Shown: one piece after another, positions 54,030 through 63,728 of the stretch
Numbering within the stretch: position 1 is the first letter of the stretch
How the letters are laid out: every line of letters starts with the position of its first letter
DNA from: Vreelandella maris
GTDB lineage: Bacteria; Pseudomonadota; Gammaproteobacteria; Pseudomonadales; Halomonadaceae
Length of the DNA: 64,000 nucleotides
Direction: 5' to 3'
Assembly: GCF_013371085.1 (NCBI RefSeq)
Contig: NZ_JABWCV010000002.1
Span: forward strand, 1-64,000
The notes under the pieces: generated by a model
Databases searched by the model: none
What the model was told of the DNA's origin: nothing
The model's input: the letters and a program-made list of their open reading frames with translations, nothing else
Position numbers and translations under genes: made by a program

Positions 54030-54947
54030 GTGAATCTCGAAACAAAATGGCTAGAAGATTTCGTAGCACTCGCCAGCACACGCAGCTTCTCTGCATCAGC
54101 ACGACAGCGCCACGTAACGCAGCCTGCATTTAGTCGTCGCATTCGTGCACTGGAGCAGGCTGTGGATGTCACTCTTGTCGATCGATCAACTACCCCTGTT
54201 GGGCTAACACCGGAAGGGCAGCTGTTTTTGGTTACCGCCCGTAATTTGGTCGAACAGTTAAACGAATCGCTTAGTCATTTGCGCGGCCTTTCGATTGCCA
54301 ATGAAGCGTTGGATATCGTCGCCGCTCACTCCCTGGCATTAAGCTTTTATCCGCCCTGGATCTCCCGTTTACAACAGGGCTTAGGCGAATTGCCGACACG
54401 CCTAGTGGCAATGAACGTAGGTGAGGCGATACATGTGCTACGTGAAGGCAATTGCGATTTAATGCTGGCTTATTACGACCCCTTTGCCACCATGCAGCTC
54501 GATGCCGAAGTGTTTCCCTCCTTCTCGATCGGTAAGGTCAATATGCTGCCTGTCTCGCTGCCGGATGCACAGGGAAAAGCCAAATTTTCCCTTCAGCATG
54601 ACACTTCCATCCCTTACCTTTCCTATACGCAGGGTGCATTTTTGGGGCGCAGTGTGCGTATGCTGCTGAAGAATGATCCGCTACGTATGAAGCTGCGTAC
54701 CGTGTATGAAACGGCCATGGCCGAAGGCCTGAAAGGGATGGTGCTGCAAGGGGTAGGCGTTGCCTGGATACCGGATTTCTGTATTCGTGAGGAATTGAAA
54801 AGCGGCCGCTTGGTCAGGGCGGGCGACCCGAGCTGGGACATTCCCTTAGAAATTCGCTTATACCGCTGCTCAATGGTGCATAAGCCCGGCGTGGAGCGTT
54901 TATGGCGGCAAATGATGAAATTACCCAGGGATTTCCTGCAAGCATGA
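54030..54947 (+). CDS. LysR-family transcriptional regulator
   Basis: 305 residues from a GTG at 54030, with AAGGA nine bases upstream; an in-frame ATG at 53922 would overlap cls and adds 36 unlikely residues. HTH at about 3-60 (STRSFSASARQRHVTQPAFSRRIRALE). Effector domain at about 88-300. It is 56 bases after cls on the same strand. The YETAMAEGLKGMVLQGVGVAWIPDF segment is typical of the HypT-like branch, which senses hypochlorite in E. coli, but that is a tentative comparison. Confidence 0.87.
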   Translation: MNLETKWLEDFVALASTRSFSASARQRHVTQPAFSRRIRALEQAVDVTLVDRSTTPVGLTPEGQLFLVTARNLVEQLNESLSHLRGLSIANEALDIVAAHSLALSFYPPWISRLQQGLGELPTRLVAMNVGEAIHVLREGNCDLMLAYYDPFATMQLDAEVFPSFSIGKVNMLPVSLPDAQGKAKFSLQHDTSIPYLSYTQGAFLGRSVRMLLKNDPLRMKLRTVYETAMAEGLKGMVLQGVGVAWIPDFCIREELKSGRLVRAGDPSWDIPLEIRLYRCSMVHKPGVERLWRQMMKLPRDFLQA

Positions 54948-54984
54948 ACGTCCCAAGCGATTGCCGCCCTAATTCTTGAAATTT

Positions 54985-56079
54985 CTAGCTGCTTCCAAAA
55001 TCGGCAGGCAGGCCTAGAAAATTCTGAATAATAAAAAAGTGGTCTTCAAACAGGCTCTCAGGTTCAAGGTCTGCAAGTGCTACCCAGCGCGCATGATCTC
55101 CCCCTTTAACAGGTTTTAAGCGAGGCAGCTGTTGGTCTGGGCGCAACGCAAAGTAGAAAGCTTCTGCCAAAGTGCGCCCCCGCCAACTGCGGTGGGGTTC
55201 ATCAAACAGACGCTGGCCACGCAGTGACCCCTTAAGCACAGGCTCGGGGACTTTTAATCGCAACCGTTCGCGCAGTTCACGCAAACAGGCATCGAGTAAA
55301 CGCTCATGAGGGTTAATAAATCCGCCTGGCAGGGCGTAAAGCCCTTTACCCGGTGCCGCCGTACGCCGTACCAGCAATACATGACCCGACTGCACCACGA
55401 CAGCATTTACTGTGACAAAAATAGGCGGGTAGGGGGCATGAGCCCACGCCTGACGGTATTGATCCAATAACTGCTGCTCTTCCAGCAGGCGCTTATAGGC
55501 GCTGACGTGGCAAAATTTCTTTATACTCTCGACAACGCCGGGGGGCAGGTCGTGGTAAGCCCCCGTACTCAAGTAGTCGTCGGTGGAGCTGGGTGAACGG
55601 AACAGACGCTCACGAATTTGACTCGCTGAAATCCCTTCTACCGACGGTACACTGACCGACTCCCATTGAGGGAATAGCGACAGGTAGTAGCTAGACTGCC
55701 CGCGACTGGCTCCAATTAAACCAATGCGTGGTAGGCGGGCATTGGCAGGGGCGGCTAAATCACGCACTTTGCGCTGAACATCGCGCACCCAGACATCATC
55801 ATTGTAGAGTGCGTCCAGTAGCGGGGTAATCTCTAAGCGTCGATTATCAGCCTCATCAAACCCTGAGCGGAGCATGGCTTGACGTTCGTCAAATCGCCAC
55901 GGGTTACGCAATGAGCGTGCTTGCCACGCAGAGCCCACCAGTACAATCACTTGCCGCGCGCGTTTTAGTGCTTCTCGAATAATCGCCAAGTGGCCAAGGT
56001 GAGGCGGTTGAAAGCGACCAATAAACACCAAACAGTCGAAATCGCAGGCGGTTGTAGAGCGCGCAATATCGGTGGCCAT
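54985..56079 (-). CDS. Bifunctional NMN adenylyltransferase / Nudix domain protein (NadM-Nudix)
   Basis: 364 residues from the ATG at 56079 (AGGAAG upstream); the frame is open to 56211, but those residues look like an unrelated hydrophobic read-through. Nucleotidyltransferase domain with GRFQPPHLGH at 21-30 and the SASQIR segment at 151-156, about 14-190. The Nudix domain is at about 215-360. Its Nudix box (GGFINPHER-LLDACL-RELRERL) has Arg272 where the second metal-binding Glu of REUXEE belongs. In relatives such as Slr0787 the two domains make NAD and hydrolyse ADP-ribose; here the second activity is uncertain. Confidence 0.9.
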   Translation of the reverse strand: MATDIARSTTACDFDCLVFIGRFQPPHLGHLAIIREALKRARQVIVLVGSAWQARSLRNPWRFDERQAMLRSGFDEADNRRLEITPLLDALYNDDVWVRDVQRKVRDLAAPANARLPRIGLIGASRGQSSYYLSLFPQWESVSVPSVEGISASQIRERLFRSPSSTDDYLSTGAYHDLPPGVVESIKKFCHVSAYKRLLEEQQLLDQYRQAWAHAPYPPIFVTVNAVVVQSGHVLLVRRTAAPGKGLYALPGGFINPHERLLDACLRELRERLRLKVPEPVLKGSLRGQRLFDEPHRSWRGRTLAEAFYFALRPDQQLPRLKPVKGGDHARWVALADLEPESLFEDHFFIIQNFLGLPADFGSS

Positions 56080-56222
56080 CCAAGCTTCCTTTTGGTTTGG
56101 TGATATTAGGGGGTCAACGTACCAGAAAACTGCGCTAAACGCTGTGGTTAGGTATGCTAGAAAAAATAGGCTATTGATTACGTTTAAAATTAGCCTTAAT
56201 GCCAACGACACAGGGAGGGAAT

Positions 56223-57122
56223 ATGATAAAACGTGCGGCTATTTTTTGGTGGAAAGTCACCCAAGACGCCACCGCATTATGGCTAGAACGTAATGCGTTT
56301 AGCTATGCGGCTTCGCTCGCGTTTTATACGCTTTTCTCACTGGCACCCACGATTATTATTGCCGTCACTGTCATCGGTGTTGTGATGGGAGAAGAGGCCG
56401 CTCAGGGACAAATAGTCGCTCAACTACAAGGTACTTTAGGCACGGATGCCGCCGTCGCGATTCAAGACGCCGTTGCTCAATCCAGAATCGAAGAGTCTGG
56501 CCTTTTGCCCACGCTATTAGGTGTCGGCGCGCTTGTGGTAGGCGCCACCACTGTTTTTGCGCAAATGCAGTTTTCACTCAATACGATTTGGGGCGTGACA
56601 GCCAAGCCAACCTCTAACAGTGCGTTAAGGTTTATCAAAAGCCGCTTGCTCTCGCTGACTGTAGTGCTGTCTATTGGATTTATACTGCTAGTGTCATTAG
56701 TGCTAGGGGTTGTGTTACGTGGCATGCTGCTTGCGGCGGACAATCTATTCCCATTCGCTAGCCTGTTTACTACTACCCTTGAGTCGCTCATCTCTGTCGC
56801 CATGGTGACCCTCCTATTTGCGACTATTTTTAAGGTGCTTCCGGACGTGGTGCTGCGCTGGCAAGATGTATTGATTGGTGCCGTTGTTACCGCCGTACTA
56901 TTTACGCTCGGCCGCAGCGTGATCGCGATCTATCTGGCTTATACGGCGACAGCGTCTACCTATGGTGCTGCCGGTTCAGTGGTAATGATCTTACTATGGG
57001 TCTACTACAGTTCGCTGATACTGTTGTTCGGCGCGGCATTTACACGCTCCTTACTACTACGCCGTGGTCGTCCACTGGTACCGCGTAATAGCGCAGTGCT
57101 AATTAAGCATGAGTTTGTGTAA
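56223..57122 (+). CDS. YihY/ribonuclease BN-like inner-membrane protein
   Basis: 299 residues from the ATG at 56223, with AGGGAGG seven bases upstream (a frame start at 56199 has none). About six membrane segments. RNAFSYAASLAFYTLFSLAPTI near 23-44 is the YihY signature, and WVYYSSLILLFGAAFTR near 268-284 ends it. Function is not established; the old ribonuclease BN name belongs to another protein. It is divergent from nadM and is followed by acyP after 27 bases. Confidence 0.9.
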   Translation: MIKRAAIFWWKVTQDATALWLERNAFSYAASLAFYTLFSLAPTIIIAVTVIGVVMGEEAAQGQIVAQLQGTLGTDAAVAIQDAVAQSRIEESGLLPTLLGVGALVVGATTVFAQMQFSLNTIWGVTAKPTSNSALRFIKSRLLSLTVVLSIGFILLVSLVLGVVLRGMLLAADNLFPFASLFTTTLESLISVAMVTLLFATIFKVLPDVVLRWQDVLIGAVVTAVLFTLGRSVIAIYLAYTATASTYGAAGSVVMILLWVYYSSLILLFGAAFTRSLLLRRGRPLVPRNSAVLIKHEFV

Positions 57123-57149
57123 TAGTGTGTATGGTACGAGGAGGAAAGG

Positions 57150-57425
57150 ATGACTGACTGCTGTGTACGTGCCTTGGTCACTGGTAAAGTGCAAGGTGTC
57201 TGGTATCGCCGTGCTACTCAAGAGAAAGCGCTTCAGCAGAGCCTTACCGGTTACGCTAAAAACCTGCCTGATGGGCGTGTCGAAGTGTTGATGTGTGGCC
57301 ACTCCGATGCCATCAAGCTGCTGAGCGAGTGGCTATGGCAAGGCCCGGAGGGCGCGCAAGTTACCCACGTCGAACTTGAGGTTTTGGATAATTGCCACGC
57401 CCCTAGCCATTTTGCTACGCACTAG
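57150..57425 (+). CDS. acyP: Acylphosphatase
   Basis: 91 residues. GKVQGVWYRR (12-21) holds the phosphate loop and catalytic Arg20, and GYAKNLPDGRVEV (34-46) the catalytic Asn38. It hydrolyses carboxyl-phosphate bonds, in the cytoplasm. GAGGAGGAAAGG sits upstream of the ATG. A hairpin covers its stop codon. Confidence 0.95.
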   Translation: MTDCCVRALVTGKVQGVWYRRATQEKALQQSLTGYAKNLPDGRVEVLMCGHSDAIKLLSEWLWQGPEGAQVTHVELEVLDNCHAPSHFATH

Positions 57426-57445
57426 GGCCTAAGAAGGCCCTAGTG
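57420..57445 (+). terminator. Hairpin over the acyP stop codon
   Basis: 10-bp stem CACTAGGGCC (57420-57429) with its complement (57436-57445), loop six bases. No T-run follows; it may act for both convergent genes. Confidence 0.45.
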
Positions 57446-57473
57446 CTATCACATAATGCGCTAATACTTTTAT

Positions 57474-58412
57474 TTAAGCACTTTTCCATTCACGGATATT
57501 ATTCGCCGTCAGGCTGACAATATTCTGGCGTGCTTCCGGTGTAATCCAGGCGTTGTGGGGTGTTACGATTAAGTTGAGCGGCTCGTTAAGTGCATCGAGC
57601 AGTGGATGGCCGTCTCTGGGCGGTTCTGCAGGCAGTACATCAACGCCCAAGCCGCCCAGCTTGCCACTACGCAGCGCCTCTAGTGCAGCGACTTCGTCGA
57701 TAACTCCGCCGCGGGCGCAGTTAATCAGCAGTAGTGATGGCTTTGCACTGGCCAGACGCTGTCGATTAATCAAATGCTTAGTGGCGTCACTAAGGGGGCA
57801 GTGAAGGCTGATCACGTCTGCTTCTGGGAGCAGGTCATCCAGCGCAGGGCGCTTATCATTGGCTTCATTACCCGGCCTGGCGGCGAAGGTCACGCGCATG
57901 CCAAACGCCTCCGCTAGGCGTGCCACTTCTGTGCCTAGTTCACCTTGCCCTACCATGACTAAATGTTTATCCGACAATTGCAGTGTCGGGTAGTCCTGCA
58001 AACAGAAAAAGGCGCTACGCTGCCATTCGCCTGCCGCGACATCACGCTGATAAAGCGGAAGTCGATTGGCTAATGTCAGCATCAGCATCAAGGTATGCTG
58101 GGAAACACTGGCGGTGCCGTAAGCCGCGACGTTTTTAACCTCGATACTCTGCTCTTTTGCCGTTTCAAGATCGATGTTATTAAGCCCCGTAGCGAGCACA
58201 CATATCAGCTTGAGTTTAGGCAATTGCTGCAACGTTTCAGCGTCTAGCACCACCTTGTTAACAATGGCGATGTCGGCATTCGCTAGGCGTTCAAGTGCCT
58301 GCTGGGTGGTGCTTTGCTCAAACACCTCAAGATGTGTGACTGACTCTTTAATAGCGCTTAAGTTGATCCCAGGGCCGAGGCTTTGCGCGTCCAGTATTAC
58401 TGCATGAGACAT
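57474..58412 (-). CDS. D-isomer-specific 2-hydroxyacid dehydrogenase (glycerate/hydroxypyruvate reductase-like)
   Basis: 312 residues from the ATG at 58412 (GGAGAG upstream). GQGELGTEVARLAEAFGM near 165-182 binds NAD. The catalytic Arg lies in NCARGGVIDE, the Glu downstream and the His in TPHNAWIT. It resembles HprA. Substrates may be glycerate/hydroxypyruvate or another 2-hydroxy acid. It is convergent with acyP and divergent from fmdB. Confidence 0.9.
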   Translation of the reverse strand: MSHAVILDAQSLGPGINLSAIKESVTHLEVFEQSTTQQALERLANADIAIVNKVVLDAETLQQLPKLKLICVLATGLNNIDLETAKEQSIEVKNVAAYGTASVSQHTLMLMLTLANRLPLYQRDVAAGEWQRSAFFCLQDYPTLQLSDKHLVMVGQGELGTEVARLAEAFGMRVTFAARPGNEANDKRPALDDLLPEADVISLHCPLSDATKHLINRQRLASAKPSLLLINCARGGVIDEVAALEALRSGKLGGLGVDVLPAEPPRDGHPLLDALNEPLNLIVTPHNAWITPEARQNIVSLTANNIREWKSA

Positions 58413-58474
58413 TTTATTCTCTCCATTAACTGCCGAAGGCTGCATAACCTTGCTCGGCAGGGGTCACAAAAGGG

Positions 58475-58480
58475 TATAAT
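58475..58480 (+). promoter_or_regulatory. -10 box candidate for the fmdB-aspS unit
   Basis: TATAAT followed by a GC-rich stretch (GGCGGCGC), typical of growth-rate-controlled promoters. The nearest -35-like TTGCTC (58450-58455) has a long 19-base spacer, so the match is incomplete. Confidence 0.4.
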
Positions 58481-58592
58481 GGCGGCGCTTATCAACCGCA
58501 GCCTTGGAATTTATCCCGACTGGCCACATATTGGCAGCTTGGCAGCGTTTGTGTTCGCCACTGTTCTTTTCTTTCAGCACTTGGTCTTATAG
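58479..58592 (+). CDS. Possible small membrane protein (37 aa)
   Basis: Reads MAALINRSLGIYPDW followed by a hydrophobic helix of about 20 residues (IGSLAAFVFATVLFFQHLVL). The ATG overlaps a perfect TATAAT (58475-58480), so this may be non-coding promoter DNA. AAGGG upstream is a weak site. There is no family to compare it with. Confidence 0.25.
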   Translation: MAALINRSLGIYPDWPHIGSLAAFVFATVLFFQHLVL

Positions 58593-58648
58593 GACTGGGT
58601 CTGTCAGTACTGAATCTGTCAGGGTTGAGCTTTTTAGGAGCCAATAAC

Positions 58649-58948
58649 ATGCCCATCTATGAATATGAGTGCAAGGCCTGTGGCCATCGCCTGGAAAAAT
58701 TGCAAAAAATTAGTGCCGATCCGTTGAAGGATTGCCCTACATGCCAAAGCGATGGCTTGGAACGGCTGGTCTCGGCCGCGGGTTTCCGCTTGGCCGGCGG
58801 CGGTTGGTACGAAACCGATTTCAAAACGGGTAGCAAAAAGAACCTGGTTGCTGACGGTAAAACTGCATCCACAGAGACCGCTAAATCAAGTGATTCCAGC
58901 GCTACTCCCAAGAGCGTTACTCCCAGTGACAAAGGCGCCGCAGCATAA
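58649..58948 (+). CDS. FmdB-family zinc-ribbon protein
   Basis: 99 residues from the ATG at 58649 (AGGAG upstream). CKAC at about 10-13 and CPTC at about 31-34 form the zinc ribbon (MPIYEYECKACGH), the FmdB signature. The C-terminal half is low-complexity (Ser, Thr, Lys, Ala), probably disordered. It often precedes aspS in gammaproteobacteria. Function is unproven. A hairpin (58937-58955) overlaps its stop codon. Confidence 0.9.
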   Translation: MPIYEYECKACGHRLEKLQKISADPLKDCPTCQSDGLERLVSAAGFRLAGGGWYETDFKTGSKKNLVADGKTASTETAKSSDSSATPKSVTPSDKGAAA

Positions 58949-59013
58949 CTGCGGCAGTCAGGGTCGGGACGCCCGCGACACATTAATTGCCACGTAACAG
59001 AACAGGATTTGAC

Positions 59014-60795
59014 ATGCGCAGCCATTATTGCGGCCAGCTAAACGAAACTTTGGTGGATCAAACGGTTACGGTATGCGGATGGGTTCATCGCCGCCGCGAC
59101 CACGGTGGGGTAATTTTCCTCGACATGCGCGATCGGGATGGCATCGCTCAGTTCGTGGTCGACCCTGACACCGCCGAGGCGTTCGCCATTGCCGACCGTG
59201 CCCGCAGTGAGTATGTCCTGCGTATCACTGGACGTGTTCGGCTGCGCCCTGAAGGTACTCAAAATGCCACCATGCCCACAGGCATGATTGAAGTATTGGC
59301 GAAAGAGGTGGAAGTACTCAACACTGCGATTACACCGCCTTTCCAACTGGATGAGCATGGCAAGGTAGGCGAAGAGGTGCGCTTAAAGCACCGTTATATC
59401 GACCTTCGCCGCCCGGATATGATTGAGAAGCTGCGCTTGCGTTCAAGCATTTCTCATAACGTACGTGCTTATCTTGAAAGCCAGGGCTTCCTGGATATCG
59501 AAACGCCGGTACTCACCCGTGCCACGCCTGAAGGGGCCCGCGATTACCTAGTGCCAAGCCGCACTCACGCGGGAAGTTTCTTTGCGCTTCCCCAGTCACC
59601 ACAGCTCTTTAAGCAGCTGTTGATGGTGGCCGGTTTTGACCGCTATTACCAAATCGCCAAGTGCTTCCGCGATGAAGATCTGCGCGCCGACCGTCAGCCT
59701 GAGTTCACTCAGATTGATATTGAAGCGTCGTTCGTGGAAGAGAACGACATCATGGGCATTACTGAATCCATGATTCGTCAACTGTTCCAAGATGTGCTTA
59801 ACGCTGAATTGCCTGAATTCCCGCGTATGACCTGGCAGGAAGCGATGGATCGTTTCGGCTCTGATAAGCCGGATCTACGTATTCCGCTAGAATTGACCAA
59901 TGTCGACGACCTGATGCAGCAAGTCGATTTTAAAGTCTTCTCTGGCCCCGCCAGCGCTGATGATGGTCGTGTCGCGGCGCTGAAAGTACCCGGTGGCGCT
60001 AAGCTGTCGCGTAAAGAGATCGACGAATACACCAAGTTTGTCGGCATCTACGGTGCCAAGGGTTTGGCGTGGATCAAGGTCAACGAGCGCGCTAAAGGGC
60101 TTGACGGTCTGCAGTCGCCGATCGTTAAGTTCATGGAAAATATCGTTGAAGAGTTGCTCGATCGGGTAGGCGCTGAAGATGGCGATATCATCTTCTTTGG
60201 TGCGGATAAGACCCGTATCGTCAACGAAGCCATTGGCGCGCTGCGCGTCAAGCTGGGCGCTGACCTTGAGCTCTACACTCAGGAATGGGCACCGCTGTGG
60301 GTCGTCGACTTCCCAATGTTTGAAGCTGACGACAATGGCCGCCTTAGCCCGCTTCACCACCCCTTTACCGCGCCTTCTTGCAGCCCGGAAGAGCTAAAGG
60401 CCGACCCAGCGAGCGCACTTTCGCGCGCTTACGATATGGTGCTCAACGGTACCGAATTGGGCGGCGGCTCTATTCGTATCCACGACCAAACCATGCAGAG
60501 CACTGTGTTCGAGATCCTCGGCATTGGTGAAGAAGAAGCTCAAGAAAAATTTGGCTTCTTGCTGGATGCGCTTCAGTACGGCGCGCCGCCTCATGGTGGC
60601 TTAGCCTTTGGTTTGGACCGCCTCGTCATGCTGATGGTGGGTGCTAAGACTATTCGTGAAGTCATCGCCTTCCCGAAAACCCAAAGCGCTGCTTGCTTAA
60701 TGACGAATGCCCCAGGCGAAGTCAGTCCTGAACAGTTAAAAGATTTAAACATCCGTCTACGCCAGAAGGCCAAGCCGGAAGCAGCCACCGAATAA
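59014..60795 (+). CDS. aspS: Aspartyl-tRNA synthetase
   Basis: 593 residues from the ATG at 59014 (ACAGGA upstream), as in E. coli (590). N-terminal OB fold binds the anticodon ([21 protein letters not shown]). Class II motifs: RYIDLRRP (near 133), [18 protein letters not shown] (motif 2), and [13 protein letters not shown] (motif 3). The bacterial GAD insertion lies at about 290-410. It charges tRNA-Asp. A terminator follows, so ruvC has its own start. Confidence 0.98.
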   Translation: MRSHYCGQLNETLVDQTVTVCGWVHRRRDHGGVIFLDMRDRDGIAQFVVDPDTAEAFAIADRARSEYVLRITGRVRLRPEGTQNATMPTGMIEVLAKEVEVLNTAITPPFQLDEHGKVGEEVRLKHRYIDLRRPDMIEKLRLRSSISHNVRAYLESQGFLDIETPVLTRATPEGARDYLVPSRTHAGSFFALPQSPQLFKQLLMVAGFDRYYQIAKCFRDEDLRADRQPEFTQIDIEASFVEENDIMGITESMIRQLFQDVLNAELPEFPRMTWQEAMDRFGSDKPDLRIPLELTNVDDLMQQVDFKVFSGPASADDGRVAALKVPGGAKLSRKEIDEYTKFVGIYGAKGLAWIKVNERAKGLDGLQSPIVKFMENIVEELLDRVGAEDGDIIFFGADKTRIVNEAIGALRVKLGADLELYTQEWAPLWVVDFPMFEADDNGRLSPLHHPFTAPSCSPEELKADPASALSRAYDMVLNGTELGGGSIRIHDQTMQSTVFEILGIGEEEAQEKFGFLLDALQYGAPPHGGLAFGLDRLVMLMVGAKTIREVIAFPKTQSAACLMTNAPGEVSPEQLKDLNIRLRQKAKPEAATE

Positions 60796-60814
60796 CGTGG
60801 CTGGTTAAGTGCCT

Positions 60815-60843
60815 AACACCGACGCCCCGGCGTCGGTGTTTTT
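60815..60843 (+). terminator. Terminator after aspS
   Basis: Stem AACACCGACGC (60815-60825) with its complement (60830-60840) and a four-base loop, followed by a short T-run through 60843. Confidence 0.85.
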
Positions 60844-60871
60844 GTATAAAGCCCCAACGAGTTTCGACGAC

Positions 60872-61435
60872 ATGGATGAGAAAAAGCCTGCTAATCCTGT
60901 CCGTATCCTAGGTATTGACCCAGGGTCACGCGTGACAGGGTATGGGGTAATCGACGTGGTCGGTGTGAAGCCCTGCTACGTGGCAAGTGGTTGTATTCGC
61001 ACGGCGGAAGGGGCGCTAGAACAACGGCTGGCACAGATTTATGCCGGTCTTAGCGAAGTCGTCGGTTTGCATCGGCCCAACCAAGTGGCTATTGAGCGCG
61101 TGTTTATGGCCAAAAACCCTGATTCGGCGCTCAAGCTGGGCCAGGCGCGGGGTGCGGCGCTTGTCTGCATGGCCAATCATGGATTGAGCCTTGCCGAGTA
61201 CGCCGCGCGGCAGATTAAACAAGCAGTGACAGGCCAGGGCGGCGCGGACAAAGAGCAAGTCCAGCATATGGTGACCGCTATTCTGCAGCTTTCCGCTACT
61301 CCTCAGGCTGATGCGGCGGATGCGCTAGCGATTGCATTAACGCATGCCTTTAGTGGTTCTGTCTTTAGCAGCCATGGCCTACCCGCCGCGCCAACACGGG
61401 CCCGTCGTCGCTCTACCGGTCGCTGGCGGCTGTAG
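60872..61435 (+). CDS. ruvC: Holliday junction resolvase
   Basis: 187 residues from the ATG at 60872; a GTG at 60809 lies before the aspS terminator and is unlikely. Catalytic acidic residues: Asp16 ([10 protein letters not shown]), Glu75 (AIERVF), and Asp147 and Asp150 in [10 protein letters not shown]. It cuts Holliday junctions. A basic tail ([11 protein letters not shown]) is present. ruvA and ruvB follow on the same strand. Confidence 0.96.
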   Translation: MDEKKPANPVRILGIDPGSRVTGYGVIDVVGVKPCYVASGCIRTAEGALEQRLAQIYAGLSEVVGLHRPNQVAIERVFMAKNPDSALKLGQARGAALVCMANHGLSLAEYAARQIKQAVTGQGGADKEQVQHMVTAILQLSATPQADAADALAIALTHAFSGSVFSSHGLPAAPTRARRRSTGRWRL

Positions 61436-61547
61436 CGGTTGCTCTGCGTGTGGCTGAACTACTGGTCACCTGTACAGAGTCGCTTTATAGTAAACGTCTG
61501 TTTTCACCCTCTTGTTTTATCATTTCAACACCTGTGCGAGCGACTTT

Positions 61548-62156
61548 ATGATTGGACGTCTAAGTGGCCAGTTACTGGCAAAGCACCCCCCCTGGATTGT
61601 GATCGACGTTCATGGTGTAGGCTATGAGCTGGAAACCTCGATGAATACGCTGGTAGCACTGCCTGCCGTCGGTGAAAGCGTTTCATTATTTACTCATCTA
61701 ACAATTCGTGACGATGCCCATTTGTTATATGGGTTTGGTAGAGAGCACGAGCGGGCGCTTTTCCGTGCGCTGATCAAAGTTAATGGGGTGGGGCCCAAGC
61801 TGGCGTTAGCGATTTTATCAGGTATGGATGAAGACGCCTTTATGCGCTGTGTGCGTGATGATGACAGCAAGGCGCTGACAACGCTTCCGGGGGTGGGCAA
61901 GAAAACCGCCGAGCGGCTGATTATCGAAATGCGTGACCGCTTCCCCGAATGGGAAGATGGCAGTAACGCACTACTGCCTCTAGAGGCCGCTAATGGCCGA
62001 GCATCCGCCCGTGATAGCCTTGCCGATGCAGAAGCCGCCTTAGTCAGCTTGGGGTACAAGCTGACTGAGGCATCCAAAATGCTCGCCGACATTGACCCTA
62101 ATCAGTCCACCGAAGCACTGATTAAAGCCGCGCTCACCCAACGCATGAGCGGCTAA
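61548..62156 (+). CDS. ruvA: Holliday junction branch-migration protein RuvA
   Basis: 202 residues from the ATG at 61548. Begins MIGRLSG, the standard RuvA start. Two helix-hairpin-helix motifs (VNGVGPKLALAILSG and LPGVGKKTAERLI, about 71-130) bind the junction. The C-terminal domain (about 155-200) contacts RuvB. It holds the junction while RuvB pumps DNA. ruvB follows 66 bases later. Confidence 0.97.
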   Translation: MIGRLSGQLLAKHPPWIVIDVHGVGYELETSMNTLVALPAVGESVSLFTHLTIRDDAHLLYGFGREHERALFRALIKVNGVGPKLALAILSGMDEDAFMRCVRDDDSKALTTLPGVGKKTAERLIIEMRDRFPEWEDGSNALLPLEAANGRASARDSLADAEAALVSLGYKLTEASKMLADIDPNQSTEALIKAALTQRMSG

Positions 62157-62222
62157 GCGAGCTCGTATTAGAAAACGTCAATCGACACTGTCATTTTGTA
62201 ATCGTTATTAAGAAGAGCACTT

Positions 62223-63260
62223 ATGCTAGAACACGATCGGCTGATCGCCGCTGAGCCCGAACAGGGGGAGGTGCGTATTGATTATGCAATTCGCCCTAAG
62301 CGGCTGGATGACTATATTGGCCAGCCGCGTGTCCGCGAGCAGTTGGAAATCTTTATTGGCGCTGCACGGCTGCGTGAAGAGAGCCTGGACCACACGTTGG
62401 TATTTGGTCCGCCTGGGTTAGGTAAAACGACACTCGCGCATATTATTGCCACCGAGATGGGGGTCGGAATGAAGTCGACCTCTGGCCCGGTGTTGGAGCG
62501 GGCGGGGGATCTCGCTGCCATGCTGACCAATCTTGAGCCTGGCGATGTGCTTTTTATCGATGAAATTCACCGTTTGTCGCCGGTGGTCGAGGAAGTGCTT
62601 TACCCCGCCATGGAAGATTTCCAACTGGATATTATGATTGGCGAAGGGCCCGCGGCACGTTCTATTAAGCTGGATCTTCCTCGCTTTACGCTGGTGGGGG
62701 CAACCACCCGGGCCGGTTTGTTGACCTCTCCGCTTCGTGACCGGTTTGGGATCGTCCAGCGGCTCGAGTTTTATAACCTCGAAGAACTGACCGAAATTGT
62801 TTCTCGCTCAGCGCGATTGCTGGGTGTAGAAACCAGCCAAGAAGGGGCGATTGAAGTTGCCCGCCGCTCGCGTGGAACGCCGCGAATCGCTAACCGGCTG
62901 CTACGGCGTGTACGTGATTACGCAGAGATGAAAGGTAACGGCGTTGTGGATGTCGCCATGGCCGATGCCGCACTCAATATGCTCAATGTTGATCACCACG
63001 GCCTGGATCATATGGATCGGCGGTTACTGCTGGCCATGATCGATAAATTCGATGGTGGGCCGGTGGGGATTGATTCGCTATCAGCTGCTATCAGTGAAGA
63101 GCGCGATACGATCGAGGATGTCATTGAGCCCTATCTGATTCAGCAGGGCTTGATAATGCGCACGCCACGCGGGCGCGTCGTCACTCGTCAGGCGTGGCTG
63201 CACTTTGAACGTGTGCCCCACGAGCAGGCGACCGACATGGAAGGGGAGCGCCGTCCGTGA
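62223..63260 (+). CDS. ruvB: Holliday junction branch-migration ATPase RuvB
   Basis: 345 residues. AAA+ motifs: Walker [11 protein letters not shown] (near 64-73), Walker [10 protein letters not shown] (near 112-120), and sensor [16 protein letters not shown]. The C-terminal winged helix has [14 protein letters not shown]. It drives branch migration with RuvA. Its stop overlaps the GTG of ybgC by four bases. Confidence 0.98.
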   Translation: MLEHDRLIAAEPEQGEVRIDYAIRPKRLDDYIGQPRVREQLEIFIGAARLREESLDHTLVFGPPGLGKTTLAHIIATEMGVGMKSTSGPVLERAGDLAAMLTNLEPGDVLFIDEIHRLSPVVEEVLYPAMEDFQLDIMIGEGPAARSIKLDLPRFTLVGATTRAGLLTSPLRDRFGIVQRLEFYNLEELTEIVSRSARLLGVETSQEGAIEVARRSRGTPRIANRLLRRVRDYAEMKGNGVVDVAMADAALNMLNVDHHGLDHMDRRLLLAMIDKFDGGPVGIDSLSAAISEERDTIEDVIEPYLIQQGLIMRTPRGRVVTRQAWLHFERVPHEQATDMEGERRP

Positions 63261-63670
63261 GTGATTTAGCTAACAATAGTTATCGCCTGCCGCTGCGTGT
63301 TTATATGGAAGATACTGACGCAGGCGGCATTGTCTACTACGTTAACTACTTGAAGTTTATGGAGCGAGCGCGTAGCGAATGGCTGCGCCAATTGGAGCTA
63401 AATCAGCAAACGCTGCTAGACGAAGGCACACAGCTAGTGGTATACCGCTTGGCCTGTCACTACGCTAAACCGGCTTGCCTCGATGACATGCTGGAGATTA
63501 GTACTCATGTCACTGACATTGGGCGTTGTCGAATGACATTTGAACAGCAAGTTTGGCGTAATGAGGAACTCCTCTGCTCAGCGACAGTCGAGATAGCCTG
63601 CTTGAGCGTCGAGCGTATGCGACCTAAAGCATGGCCAGAATCGCTTAATAGTTTGATACGGGCCTCTTAA
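63257..63670 (+). CDS. ybgC: Tol-Pal-associated acyl-CoA thioesterase
   Basis: 137 residues starting at GTG 63257 inside the ruvB stop. Hot-dog fold thioesterase with [28 protein letters not shown] near 13-40 (the catalytic Asp in DTDAGG). It hydrolyses short-chain acyl-CoAs and is normally the first gene of the tol-pal cluster; tolQ follows. Confidence 0.95.
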   Translation: MSDLANNSYRLPLRVYMEDTDAGGIVYYVNYLKFMERARSEWLRQLELNQQTLLDEGTQLVVYRLACHYAKPACLDDMLEISTHVTDIGRCRMTFEQQVWRNEELLCSATVEIACLSVERMRPKAWPESLNSLIRAS

Positions 63671-63728
63671 CCAAGAGGTCATTCACTGCGTCGGCAATAC
63701 CGACCCTAATAGATTGATGAGGGCACCT

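Noticed and set aside
56080-56211. 44-residue hydrophobic N-terminal extension of NadM-Nudix
   Set aside because: It reads through the divergent promoter region, and the ATG at 56079 has a good ribosome-binding site.
60809-60871. GTG start of ruvC at 60809
   Set aside because: The codon lies ahead of the aspS terminator hairpin, and the added residues are not part of the RuvC fold.
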